Positions 55,863-64,000 of a DNA stretch of 64,000 nt are shown here, one piece after another; position 1 is the stretch's first letter, and each line of letters begins with the position of its first letter. Origin of the DNA: Archivesica marissinica (Eukaryota > Mollusca > Bivalvia > Venerida > Vesicomyidae); contig CM026400.1 in assembly GCA_014843695.1 (NCBI GenBank), positions 32,431,500-32,495,499 of the forward strand, given 5' to 3'. Position numbers and translations under genes: made by a program. A model generated the notes under the pieces. That model made no database searches, had not been told where the DNA came from, and was given only the letters and a program-made list of their open reading frames with translations.

Positions 55863-56716
55863 TACAGTGAAACCTGTCTTAAGCAGCCAGTCAAGGGAAT
55901 CATGACAAAGTGGCTGCTTAGCATGGTGGCTGCTTAATAGAGGTCAAATGTATAATAAAATAACTTATTGGGAATCTGGAAACTGGCTGCTTAATATAGG
56001 TGACCACTAACACAGGTTTAATGGTACATTGGCTGCTTAATAGAGGTGACCACTAACACAGGTTTAATGGTACATTGGCTGCTTAATAGAGGTGACCACT
56101 AACACAGGTTTAATGGTATGTTGACTGCTTAATAGAGGTGACCACTAACACAGGTTTAACGGTATGTTGGCTGCTTAATAGAGGTGACCACTAACACAGG
56201 TTTAACGGTATGTTGGCTGCTTAATAGAGGTGACCACTAACACAGGTTTAACGGTATGTTGGCTGCTTAATAGAGGTGACCACTAACACAGGTTTAACGG
56301 TATGTTGGCTGCTTAATAGAGGTGACCACTAACACAGGTTTAACGGTATGTTGGCTGCTTAATAGAGGTGACCACTAACACAGGTTTAACGGTATGTTGG
56401 CTGCTTAATAGAGGTGACCACTAACACAGGTTTAACGGTATGTTGGCTGCTTAATAGAGGTGACCACTAACACAGGTTTAACGGTATGTTGGCTGCTTAA
56501 TAGAGGTGACCACTAACACAGGTTTAACGGTATGTTGGCTGCTTAATAGAGGTGACCACTAACACAGGTTTAACGGTATGTTGGCTGCTTAATAGAGGTG
56601 ACCACTAACACAGGTTTAACGGTATGTTGGCTGCTTAATAGAGGTGACCACTAACACAGGTTTAACGGTATGTTGGCTGCTTAATAGAGGTGACCACTAA
56701 CACAGGTTTGACTGTA
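55863..56716. mobile_element. M4 element with amplified right end
   Basis: Left end TACAGTGAAACCTGTCTTAA, right end CACAGGTTTGACTGTA. The body has GTCAAATGTATAATAAAATA and GGGAATCTGGAAACTGGCTG. The right end is repeated from 55983 on. Confidence 0.88.
55983..56712. repeat. 46-bp array made from M4 right end
   Basis: About 16 copies of GGCTGCTTAATAGAGGTGAC + CACTAACACAGGTTTAACGG + TATGTT. The first copies have TTTAATGG and the rest TTTAACGG, while the outer copy keeps the original TTTGACTG. Confidence 0.95.
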
Positions 56717-56922
56717 CAGTTAATTATATTCAGATGGGATGAGAAGCTGTGGTCTGATGTACCAGTACTATACCAGGCATTTATTACTTGTTTCTCAATC
56801 AATTAATTTGCATAAAATAACCTAGGCCTCCAGGACCAGGTAGGAGCAGGGAACAAACAGCAGGGCATAGTGGGACCAGGTAATAGTTTTAACACCAAAC
56901 TAGGAATAGCTGTGGGAAATAT

Positions 56923-57160
56923 TAACACTTTGCACGCTAGCGGCAGATAAAATCACTTTTGCAAACAGCACATAAGATGGCACCGAACATGCCATCTGAT
57001 CAGGAGGCTCTATGCTATTAGCTATTCAGATTGTCGAGCTAAAACACTTGGCTGAATAGCAAATAACATAGATCCTGATCAAAGGCGGCTGACTTGGACC
57101 AGATCTGGATCTACGTTGTTTGCAAATGTGATTTTATTTACTCAGCAGGCAAAGGGTTAA
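56923..57160. mobile_element. M2a TTAA MITE, complete
   Basis: TTAACACTTTGCACGCTAGC to CAGCAGGCAAAGGGTTAA. Inside are AAAATCACTTTTGCAAACAG and its inverse TTTGCAAATGTGATTTTAT, giving a long terminal stem. Confidence 0.88.
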
Positions 57161-57268
57161 TGTTGTGCTGACAGGAGTAGGGCCTTGTACCAGATAACAT
57201 TCCCAGCAGTGTGGGGGGGGGGGGGCTTTTTTATAAATACTACAAATTTAATGTCACTTTCTTCTCAA

Positions 57269-57550
57269 CAGACGGATCTGTAGTCCAGTGTTAAAATGCT
57301 GGACTGGTAATCCAGGGATCGCAGGTTCGATCCCCCGTCTGACCCTAATAAAATTAACAGTCTTTCAGATGGGACATTAAACCGAGGTCTCATGTTGGTG
57401 CTGTACACCGTGCACGTAAAAGAACCAGAGGAGATTCTGGAATGCGTCTCTTGTCTGTATTATTGCACTATCCTCCAAAAATCTAAAATAATCTCTTCAG
57501 GAGGCGTCGCTCATATGGGCAACCGGTAGCGACGATAAATAAACGTAAAA
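57269..57550 (+). repeat. S2 SINE, full length
   Basis: CAGACGGATCTGTAGTCCAG head, CTGGACTGGTAATCCAGGGA anticodon region, AGGTTCGATCCCC B box, then the whole body, ending GACGATAAATAAACGTAAAA. It gives the full structure of the family that is expanded at 4446. Confidence 0.92.
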
Positions 57551-57628
57551 CACCCAACACACTTTCTTCTCGCCCTTGACGCAAATACTAAATAGTTCTT
57601 TTTAGGATTTAATGTCAGTGTTAGGAAT

Positions 57629-57807
57629 GGTCATATGGCAACTCTCCATGAACGTGTACCCGGGTAGAACCACCGACCATCCGAAAGCCAGCTGGATAAC
57701 TTCCTAACATGAAATAATTTGACACGTCCAGTGGGATTCGGACCTACAGCGATGAAGGACAGGTAATTGGAAGTCAAAGCCCGTAGCCACTATGCCACGG
57801 AGTCCCC
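57629..57807 (-). repeat. S4 tRNA-derived SINE copy
   Basis: TCATATGGCAACTCTCCATG to GCCACTATGCCACGGAGTCC. The minus strand shows an A box TGGCATAGTGGC and a B box GGTCCGAATCCC, the best-preserved head of this family here. Confidence 0.75.
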
Positions 57808-58239
57808 TTAATACGTGTATCTCATATTTTTGGTCCACTTGGAAAGTTATTTCACAAAATATAAAAAAAACAAGTGTTTCGAAACAAGTGGCAAGAAAAC
57901 ATATCTGTAATGCATTAGAGTGCAATAACTCTTGTTGTGTGTTTCAAATAGGATATACAGAGTTACTTCCCTTCATACAAAGAAATTCTAAATATAGTCT
58001 GATTTCTCTTTATATTTAGCGATATTATACACGATTGCTTCAGGGTTTAGTGCTAAAGTCTTCCTTATCTATGTGCAGATACAATAGTCTTGCACTGGTT
58101 TCACAAAATTATTAATTAAATCAAAACTAACACTTCAGATTTCAGGCAAGATAAAAATGAAGACGATTAATATGAATATTTTGGTCATAGGTTTCAACAT
58201 CAATCAGGATGTACATGTAGTTATCCATTTTATTCAACT
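57808..58239. other. Unique AT-rich stretch
   Basis: Nothing recognised. Confidence 0.35.
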
Positions 58240-58525
58240 GATCAGAGACAATCAGCAGCTTTATGTGAACTGATCAGAGACAATCAGCAGCTTTATTCAA
58301 CTGATCCGAGACAATCAGCAGCTTTATTCAACTGATCCGAGACAATCAGCAGCTGTATGTGAACTGATCAGAGACAATCAGCAGCTTTAGTGAACTGATC
58401 AGAGACAATCAGCAGCTTTATTGAGCTGATCCGAGACAATCAGCAGCTTTATTGAGCTGATCTGAGACAATCAGCAGCTTTAGTGAACTGATCTGAGACA
58501 ATCAGTAGCTTTAGTGAACTGATTT
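58240..58525. repeat. 28-31-bp array
   Basis: About ten units of CTGATCAGAGACAATCAGCA + GCTTTATTCAA, with CTGATCCGAG and CTGATCTGAG variants. Followed by a short CA run at 58542-58557 and a TGACGTCA at 58568-58575. Confidence 0.92.
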
Positions 58526-58741
58526 GATATGTGACATCATAACACACACACACAGCACACAGCGTTATGACGTCACAAAAGGTTTATTAGGTACTGACTA
58601 ATAAAGCAAAGTTTATTACGCAGGTCGTTTTTCACAATTAATTAGGCATGATAGCAGGATAAATGCCAGCATGTGAGAGTGTAGTGTACGATTGCTGAAT
58701 ATCGAACACATAGAATACAGATATGTACACACACTCTTGCA

Positions 58742-59211
58742 TACAGTCAAACCTGTCTTAAGCAGCCAGCCAAGGGAATCTGCCAAGTGGCTGCTTAGCA
58801 TAGGTGGCTGCTTAATAGAGGTCAAATGTATAATAAAACAACTTATTGAGAATCTGGAAACTGGCTGCTTAATACAGGTGGCTGCTTAATACAGGTGGCT
58901 GCTTAATAGAGGTCAAATGTATAATAAAACAACTTTATTGAGAATCTGGAAACTGGCTGCTTAATACAGGTTGGCTGCTTAATACAGGTTGGCTGCTTAA
59001 TACAGGTGGCTGCTTAATACAGGTGGCTGCTTAATACAGGTGGCTGCTTAATAGAGGTCAAATGTATAATAAAACAACTTTATTGAGAATCTGGAAACTG
59101 GCTGCTTAATACAGGTTGGCTGCTTAATACAGGTTGGCTGCTTAATACAGGTGGCTGCTTAATACAGGTGGCTGCTTAATACAGGTGACCACTAACACAG
59201 GTTTGATTGTA
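58742..59211. mobile_element. M4 element, internally expanded
   Basis: TACAGTCAAACCTGTCTTAA to ACAGGTTTGATTGTA. The internal segment (GAGGTCAAATGTATAATAAA, GAGAATCTGGAAACTGGCTG) occurs three times, and between copies GGCTGCTTAATACAGGT is repeated in short 16-18-bp runs. Confidence 0.88.
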
Positions 59212-59409
59212 CTGCATATACGGCACAGTACACTCACAATCCATCGTTTTCACTTCATTGCAATTTGTTCACAAACAGTTGAATAGCCCTTAATCCAAAA
59301 TTATGATTATAAAGTGCACAGACAAGACAAGATGCTTTCTAAATGACAAATCATCCTTGTATATACTTTTCTATTATTGCCCATCAATCATTTTCTGAGT
59401 TCATTTAGA

Positions 59410-59610
59410 GGTCACACTGTTGTGGCGGCGGAGAGTAGAACACACGCATTTCCTGGGTAAGAACCAGTACTCAACTCTTCAACTTTCTCACCTATCACCA
59501 ATTAACATTGGTCCCGATAAGGAGCGAACTCACGGCCCTAGTGGTAGCGGTGAAAGGCGAGTACAAATGACGGCACGTTAGACAACTCGGGTCACAGAGG
59601 CTCTAGGTGG
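59410..59610 (-). repeat. tRNA-derived SINE-like copy at the edge of an array
   Basis: TTTCCTGGGTAAGAACCAGT and AAGGAGCGAACTCACGGCC (B box on minus). The A-box end GACGGCACGTTAGACAACTC is continuous with the 48-bp array. Confidence 0.6.
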
Positions 59611-60232
59611 GGTTGACGACGACACGCTAGACAACTCGGGTCACAGAGGCTCTAGGTGGGGTTGACGACGGCACGCTAGACAACTCGGGTCACGGAGGCT
59701 CTAGGTGGGGTTGACGACGGCATGTTAGACAACTCGGTCACGGAGGCTCTAGGTGGGGTTGACGACGGCACGTTAGACAACTCGGTCACATAAGCTCTAG
59801 GTGGGGTTGACGACGGCACGCTAGACAACTTGGTCACGGAGGCTCTAGGTGGGGTTGACGACGGCACGCTAGACAACTTGGTCACGGAGGCTCTAGGTGG
59901 GGTTGACATCGGCACGTTAGACAACTCAGTCACGGAGGCTCTAGGTGGGGTTGACGACAGCACGCTAGACAACTTGGTCACGGAGGCTCTAGGTGTGGTT
60001 GACATCGGCACGTTAGACAACTCAGTCACAGAGGCTCTAGGTGGGGTTGACGATGGCATGCTAGACAACTTGGTCACGGAGGCTCTAGGTGGGGTTGACA
60101 TCGGCACGTTAGACAACTCAGTCACAGAGGCTCTAGGTGGGGTTGACGACAACACGTTAGACAACTCGGTCACGGAGGCTCTAGGTGGGGTCGACGACGG
60201 CACGCTAGCCAACTCGATCATAGAGGCTCTAG
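59565..60232. repeat. 48-bp array resembling a tRNA A-box half
   Basis: About 13.5 units of CGGAGGCTCTAGGTGGGGTT + GACGACGGCACGCTAGACAA + CTCGGTCA. On the minus strand each unit reads GAGCCTCCGTGACCGAGTTG, like the 5' end of a tRNA-derived head. The period of 48 gives open frames on both strands (artificial ORFs of 159 and 195 codons). Confidence 0.93.
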
Positions 60233-60414
60233 ATATTTTCTTTGTTTTACTGCCATTCAACATGCTATGGTTATATACAGCCAGCTGCTATGAATACCGA
60301 GTTGATTAAGTCGCCTGGTTACTCTGCGTGCATTCCAGTGCACCATAAAAGGGTTGTAAATACTAAGTATATTTTGTTTGTTTTGAGGGGTTTAAAGTCG
60401 CACCACCGGCTTCA

Positions 60415-60635
60415 GTCATACGGCGACTCTCCAGCTATTATTGGTGGAGGAAGACCCCTTCAGGCCTATTTCAGGCATGGAAGGGCACCCAGGTAGAACA
60501 ACTGGCCTTCTGCAATCCAGCCAAATATCTTCCTCACTTGTAAGAATTAGACACTCCAAATGGGATTCGAACTTACAGCAATGAGGGGCAAGTGATTCGA
60601 AGTCAACTACCCTAACCACTCGACAACGGAGGACC
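60415..60635 (-). repeat. S4 tRNA-derived SINE copy
   Basis: CATACGGCGACTCTCCAGCT, TTGGTGGAGGAAGACCCC, TGGGATTCGAACTTACAGCA (B box on minus) and ACCACTCGACAACGGAGGAC (A-box end). Confidence 0.75.
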
Positions 60636-60661
60636 CTACTAAGTATTGTAATGGCCTCAAA

Positions 60662-60736
60662 CAGATCCAACGATCGAACCTCCAACATTCGGATTAGCAA
60701 TCCAGAAGGCTAACAGCTCGGCCACCGAGCCACCAT
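60662..60736 (-). ncRNA. tRNA-Ser(GCT)-like sequence near EVI5 donor site
   Basis: The minus strand has an A box TGGCCGAGCTGTTAGCC, a stem GGA/TCC around TTGCTAA (anticodon GCT) and a B box GAGGTTCGATCG. No SINE body is evident. It begins 28 bp after the 5' splice site of the EVI5 exon at 60764 and on the same strand. It is likely a SINE head or decayed tRNA. Confidence 0.4.
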
Positions 60737-60763
60737 TTGAGCATTGTAGAAAGATCGACTCAC

Positions 60764-60951
60764 CTCTTGAGCTTTTTGGCACTGTAGTGGACCTGAGAAG
60801 CCATGTTGAACAGGGTATCTTCATCTTTTGTGAACAACAAACCAACGTCCCTCTGGAAGAATTGCAGCATGCACTCCATGTCCATGGAGAGTAGGTGGGG
60901 TTGACTAGCCTGCAGTATCGCTATACCAATACGAAATATCACATCCATACC
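60764..60951 (-). CDS. EVI5: EVI5-like Rab GAP, exon at end of TBC domain and linker
   Basis: The exon is 188 nt (62 codons plus 2 nt, so the 3' boundary is phase 2). The acceptor is TTTCTGTAG just upstream and the donor GTGAGT is at 60763-60758. The translation runs from GMDVIFRIGIAILQ through LSMDMECMLQFFQRDVG to QVHYSAKKLK. It continues the preceding exon without a gap (FISE followed by GMDV). In the family this segment is the last helices of the TBC domain, where EVI5 has a GLE-IFRVGLALLQ segment, an LDMEGMLQHFQ segment and a Y-SKK-KK segment. The last two bases combine with the first base of the next exon to give Arg, so the protein reads KKLKR then LEKEY as expected. An ORF extends past both splice sites but the similarity stops exactly at them. 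Confidence 0.93.
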
Positions 60952-60976
60952 CTACAGAAAATAGTATAAACGTTAT

Positions 60977-61520
60977 TTATTTTACAACGATTGCAAAACA
61001 AGTTTTAACAAATTATTAATCACTCTCGTTGGCGCGTGTGAAAGAGTAAATGTGGTGATCTATGTGGGAGGGAACCGGTTTACCCGGAAAAACCCACCGG
61101 ACTGATCTGGCAACAACCGTACAACATGGATCATTCTAGAGGGCGATGTGGGCGAAATTGTTGCCCTAGGTACTCTGACTTCGCCCTCTGGGGGCCCCAC
61201 TTCTCCCTAAATAAAAAAAAATTAAATAGAATTTTTTTTGGTTTTACGATTTTCAAACAAAATTTTGTCTAGTAAGATAAACTGGCCCATTATAAAGCAC
61301 TCCTTCTATTCAAATGTTGTATTTAAAGGTTGTACTATGCATTTTAATCCTATTTTTCAGAAGTATATTAAAGAACACCATTTGAGGATGCGATCACGCG
61401 CTTTCTCACTTCTCCCAAAAATGCTGACCTAGAATGAACCCTGCCGTACAATATGATACCTGGTCCGAGGATTGAACCCTGGATGCATTGTTGAGAAACG
61501 AGCGTGCTAACCACTCCATC
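60977..61520 (-). repeat. S5 SINE-like copy split by an M5 element
   Basis: Left part (60977-61124): TTTTACAACGATTGCAAAAC, TCACTCTCGTTGGCGCGTGT, GATCTGGCAACAACCGTACA. Right part (61444-61520): CCGTACAATATGATACCTGG, GAGGATTGAACCCTGGATGC, GCGTGCTAACCACTCCATC. Confidence 0.82.
61125..61443. mobile_element. M5 hAT-like MITE with 8-bp target duplication
   Basis: The left end is CATGGATCATTCTAGAGGGC and the right end, read inward, is CAGGGTTCATTCTAGGTCAG. It is flanked on both sides by CCGTACAA (61117-61124 and 61444-61451). An 8-bp duplication and CAGGG-type ends are typical of hAT elements. No coding capacity. Confidence 0.85.
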
Positions 61521-61632
61521 TATACTCACAATAAGACTCACCGAAGAATCTATTATTGCTAAAAGGTATCTGACCAATAAAATCCCCCGAACAAATTGAT
61601 AACATGCACATCTCAACATTATGGTAAGTTTT

Positions 61633-62705
61633 AAGTCTGGAACAGCGAGATTTTATATTGTAGTGTCTGGAACAGCGGGAATTTGATATTGTAATGTCTG
61701 GAACAGCGGGAATTTGATACTGTAGTGTCTGGAACAGCGGGAATTTGATACTGTAGTGTCTGGAACAGCGGGAATTTGATACTGTAGTGTCTGGAACAGC
61801 GGGAATTTGATACTGTAGTGTCTGGAACAGCGGGAATTTGATACTGTAGTGTCTGGAACAGCGGGAATTTGATATTGTAATGTCTGGAACAGCGGGAATT
61901 TGATACTGTAGTGTCTGGAACAGCGGGAATTTGATACTGTAGTGTCTGGAACAGCGGGAATTTGATACTGTAGTGTCTGGAACAGCGGGAATTTGATACT
62001 GTAGTGTCTGGAAGAGCGGGAATTTGATATTGTAATGTCTGGAAGAGCGGGAATTTGATACTGTAGTGTCTGGAACAGCGGGAATTTGATACTGTAGTGT
62101 CTGGAACAGCAGGTATTTGATATTGTAGTGTCTGGAACAGTGAGAATTTGATACTGTAGTGTCTAGAACATCGGGAATTTGATAGTGTAGTGTCTGGAAC
62201 AGCGAGAATTTGATACTGTAGTGTCTGGAACAGCGAGAATTTGATAGTGTAGTGTCTGGAACAGCGGGAATTTGATACTGTAGTGTCTGGAACAGCAGGT
62301 ATTTGATATTGTAGTGTCTGGAACAGCGAGAATTTGATACTGTAGTGTCTGGAACATCGGGAATTTGATAGTGTAGTGTCTGGAACAGCGAGAATTTGAT
62401 ACTGTAGTGTCTGGAACAGCGAGAATTTGATATTGTAGTGTGTAGTGTCTGGAACAGCGGGAATTTGATATTGTAGTGTGTAGTGTCTGGTACAGCGGTA
62501 ATTTGATATTGTAGTGTGTAGTGTCTGGAACAGTGGGAATTTGATATTGTAGTGTGTAGTGTCTGGAACAGCGAGAATTTGATATTGTAGTGTGTAGTGT
62601 AGTGTCTGGAACAGCAGCAATTTGATATTGTAGTGTCTGGAACAGCGGGAATTTGATATTGTAGTGTCTGGAACAGCGGGAATTTGATATTGTATTGTCT
62701 GGAAA
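61633..62705. repeat. 31-bp array in the intron between TBC exons
   Basis: About 34 units of TGTCTGGAACAGCGGGAATT + TGATACTGTAG. A sub-block with GTAGTGTG insertions (units of 37-41 bp) lies at 62430-62620, and a GAGAATTTG/AGTGTAG/ATCGGG block is repeated (about 62095-62250 and 62280-62410). Two minus-strand artificial ORFs of about 400 codons result. Confidence 0.95.
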
Positions 62706-62845
62706 CCAAAACAGTGAAACACAACGCGAATAAATTTCACAGTTTCCATTTTTATTTTCACAATCGGTGAAATATTATTTCTATTTCATAAATACTTCTA
62801 TAATTCACTGGAAAGGCATAAAATCTATAGTACAAACATACTTAC

Positions 62846-62989
62846 TTCAGAAATAAATACATCCATAACACGACATGCTACAGACAGTGTAACATTGGTG
62901 GCAAACAGAGTCAGGAACCATGGCGACGCATACATAGACGTGTGAAAGCACTGGGTTTGAAAATGGGTATATAAATCTGGCATCAGCTC
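62846..62989 (-). CDS. EVI5: EVI5-like Rab GAP, exon in C-terminal half of TBC domain
   Basis: The exon is 144 nt (48 codons, phase 0 at both ends). On the minus strand it is preceded by a pyrimidine-rich TATTGCAG acceptor and followed by a GTAAGT donor at 62845-62840. The translation starts ELMPDLYTHF and contains FHTSMYASPWFLTLF, then VMDVFISE. This matches the TBC domain of EVI5 proteins, which have FHTSMYAS-WFLT at the same place. EVI5 is a TBC-domain GTPase-activating protein that acts on Rab GTPases. The mammalian and fly proteins are linked to Rab11 and recycling endosomes, and the mammalian one also to the centrosome and midbody. The catalytic Arg and Gln fingers of the TBC domain lie upstream of this exon and are not in the window. 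The ATG inside the exon is not a start. EVI5 and EVI5L cannot be separated here; invertebrates usually have one gene. Confidence 0.93.
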
Positions 62990-63034
62990 CTGCAATACAC
63001 AAACCATAACATTAAAGTCATATTGCTGTTCAAA

Positions 63035-63135
63035 CTACCGTACATACTCGCATATAAGACGATCTCGACCATAAGACAGCCCTCCTGCAATACACAAACC
63101 ATAACATAAACATTATCATATTCAAACTACCGTAC
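63035..63135. repeat. TATAAGACG dispersed repeat
   Basis: ACCGTACATACTCGCATATA, AGACGATCTCGACCATAAGA and CAGCCCTCCTGCAATACACA, repeated at 63413. Confidence 0.65.
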
Positions 63136-63136
63136 A

Positions 63137-63407
63137 TGTTATGTTATGTTATATTTCCGGTTTTACGCCTGCATCAGTACCATTTCGGGCTATATTACCC
63201 GCGGGCAGTTTACCTAACAACACCTTTCCTGGGCAGGCTCCAGCGGTTAACCAGTACTTGGGTGCACCAACCTCCGTAAGAAACTGCCAACTTTTTCATA
63301 TAAATGAGAAAAGGCCTGAGCGGGGCTCGAACCCGTGACCATCAGTGATGATAGGTTACAGTGGTATACAAGTCAGCGACCTGAACCACTCGACCATGGA
63401 GGCGGAC
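63137..63407 (-). repeat. S3 tRNA-derived SINE copy
   Basis: Full-length. It is inserted between two copies of the TATAAGACG repeat, 148 bp from the EVI5 exon at 62846-62989. Confidence 0.87.
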
Positions 63408-63412
63408 AAAGT

Positions 63413-63560
63413 ACCGTACATACTCGCCTATAAGACGATCTCGACCATAAGACAGCCCTCCTGCAATACACAAACCATAAGACGGCCCCAACTTTGGTCT
63501 TAAATCGGTGCTATTTTGCATAGACCGACGTATAAGACGGGTTGAGAAAATAGAAATACT
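63413..63560. repeat. TATAAGACG dispersed repeat
   Basis: ACCGTACATACTCGCCTATA, CAACTTTGGTCTTAAATCGG and GACGTATAAGACGGGTTGAG. Confidence 0.65.
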
Positions 63561-63894
63561 CAGAAAGTAAAGATCTGATTTTTTATTAATGATTGATTCC
63601 ATTCCAAAACGGAGAAATTTGTTAAACTTTATATATACCCTGCTTAAAATGTGATATACATAATAGCAAGATTGATAATAGGGGTCACCGACCTAGTTTT
63701 AGTACAAAATTCACTTTTTTCATGCCTCGGACGCCAAAAATTATCATTTTTTTATTGAAAACAAAAGACCCATTATCAAAATTGGGCAACAGATCTATAC
63801 TATATCACATACTTAAAGTGATCATATACATTGTATGTATGTATTGAGTACAACAGAATAATGAAAGAAATTGCTGTCATATCAACCTTTTTTT
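63561..63894. other. Unique AT-rich stretch
   Basis: No upstream EVI5 exon is found here on the minus strand. Confidence 0.4.
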
Positions 63895-64000
63895 TTACGT
63901 TTATTTATCGTCGCTACCGGTTGCCCATATGAGCGACGCCTCCTGAAGAGATTAGTAATTTTAGATTTTTGACGGATAGTGCAATGATACAGAGGGAGAC
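63895..64000 (-). repeat. S2 SINE, cut by window edge
   Basis: TTTTACGTTTATTTATCGTC, ATATGAGCGACGCCTCCTGA and GATAGTGCAATGATACAGA. Confidence 0.85.

Larger units (their letters stand above)
6135..60763 (-). other. EVI5: 54.6-kb intron of EVI5-like gene
   Basis: This is the intron between the last TBC exon and the first coiled-coil exon, bounded by GTGAGT on the right and TTTCAG on the left (minus strand). It holds most of the minisatellites and transposons listed below, and the 1-kb assembly gap. The true length is uncertain because of the gap and possible collapse of arrays. No further EVI5 exon is required by phase or homology. A nested gene is possible only at 28553 (weak). Confidence 0.85.
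60952..62845 (-). other. EVI5: 1.9-kb intron of EVI5-like gene
   Basis: The intron separates the two TBC exons. More than half of it is a 31-bp minisatellite (61633-62705). The rest is an S5 SINE-like copy split by an M5 insertion (60977-61520). Confidence 0.85.

Noticed and set aside
59676..60309. ORFs of 195 (minus) and 159 (plus) codons
   Set aside because: Both strands of a 48-bp array with a period divisible by three.
61507..62761. Two minus-strand ORFs of 376 and 405 codons
   Set aside because: Both are translations of the 31-bp minisatellite in different frames. They lie in the intron between two EVI5 exons.

Overview
The window looks like intronic DNA from a metazoan genome, probably a lophotrochozoan such as a bivalve mollusc (organism guess, low confidence). 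It has spliced exons with GT-AG boundaries, tRNA-derived SINEs, non-autonomous transposons with terminal inverted repeats, and a very high load of minisatellites. There is no bacterial gene organisation. A run of exactly 1,000 N (31311-32310) marks an assembly gap inside a long tandem array.

One real gene is recognisable, on the minus strand and running right to left: an EVI5-family TBC-domain Rab GTPase-activating protein. Four consecutive exons (62846-62989, 60764-60951, 6074-6134, 2988-3041) join in phase into 149 codons. They cover the C-terminal part of the TBC domain and the start of the coiled coil. Upstream exons (catalytic part of TBC) lie beyond the right edge and the rest of the coiled coil beyond the left edge. 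The three visible introns are about 1.9 kb, 54.6 kb and 3.0 kb, so almost the whole window is one giant intron.

The introns are a mosaic of dispersed repeats and tandem arrays. For reference I name the families here. S1, S2, S3, S4 and S5 are tRNA-derived SINE-like families. M1, M2 and M3 are short TTAA-flanked elements that all begin TTAACCC and are therefore piggyBac-like. M4 has ends of the type CAGTCAAACCTGTG. M5 is a hAT-like element with an 8-bp target duplication. D1 is a dispersed element that carries an M1 insertion.

About 32 tandem arrays with units of 18-175 bp take up roughly a third to a half of the window. The main ones are 1-2230 (35 bp), 16249-17498 (40 bp), 20985-22135 (54 bp), 23600-24675 (about 23 bp), 29695-36835 (29 bp, containing the gap), 47435-48235 (18 bp) and 61633-62705 (31 bp).

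The most striking pattern is that many arrays are amplified pieces of the dispersed elements. The two ends of M1, both ends and the middle of M3, the inside of M2, the end of M4, the tRNA-like heads of S2 and S3, and an inner segment of S1 have each become a separate minisatellite. Nested insertions with clean TTAA duplications at 9734-11005, 20060-20301 and 50720-51016 show the targeting directly. Nearly all long open reading frames in the window are artefacts of arrays that lack stop codons.
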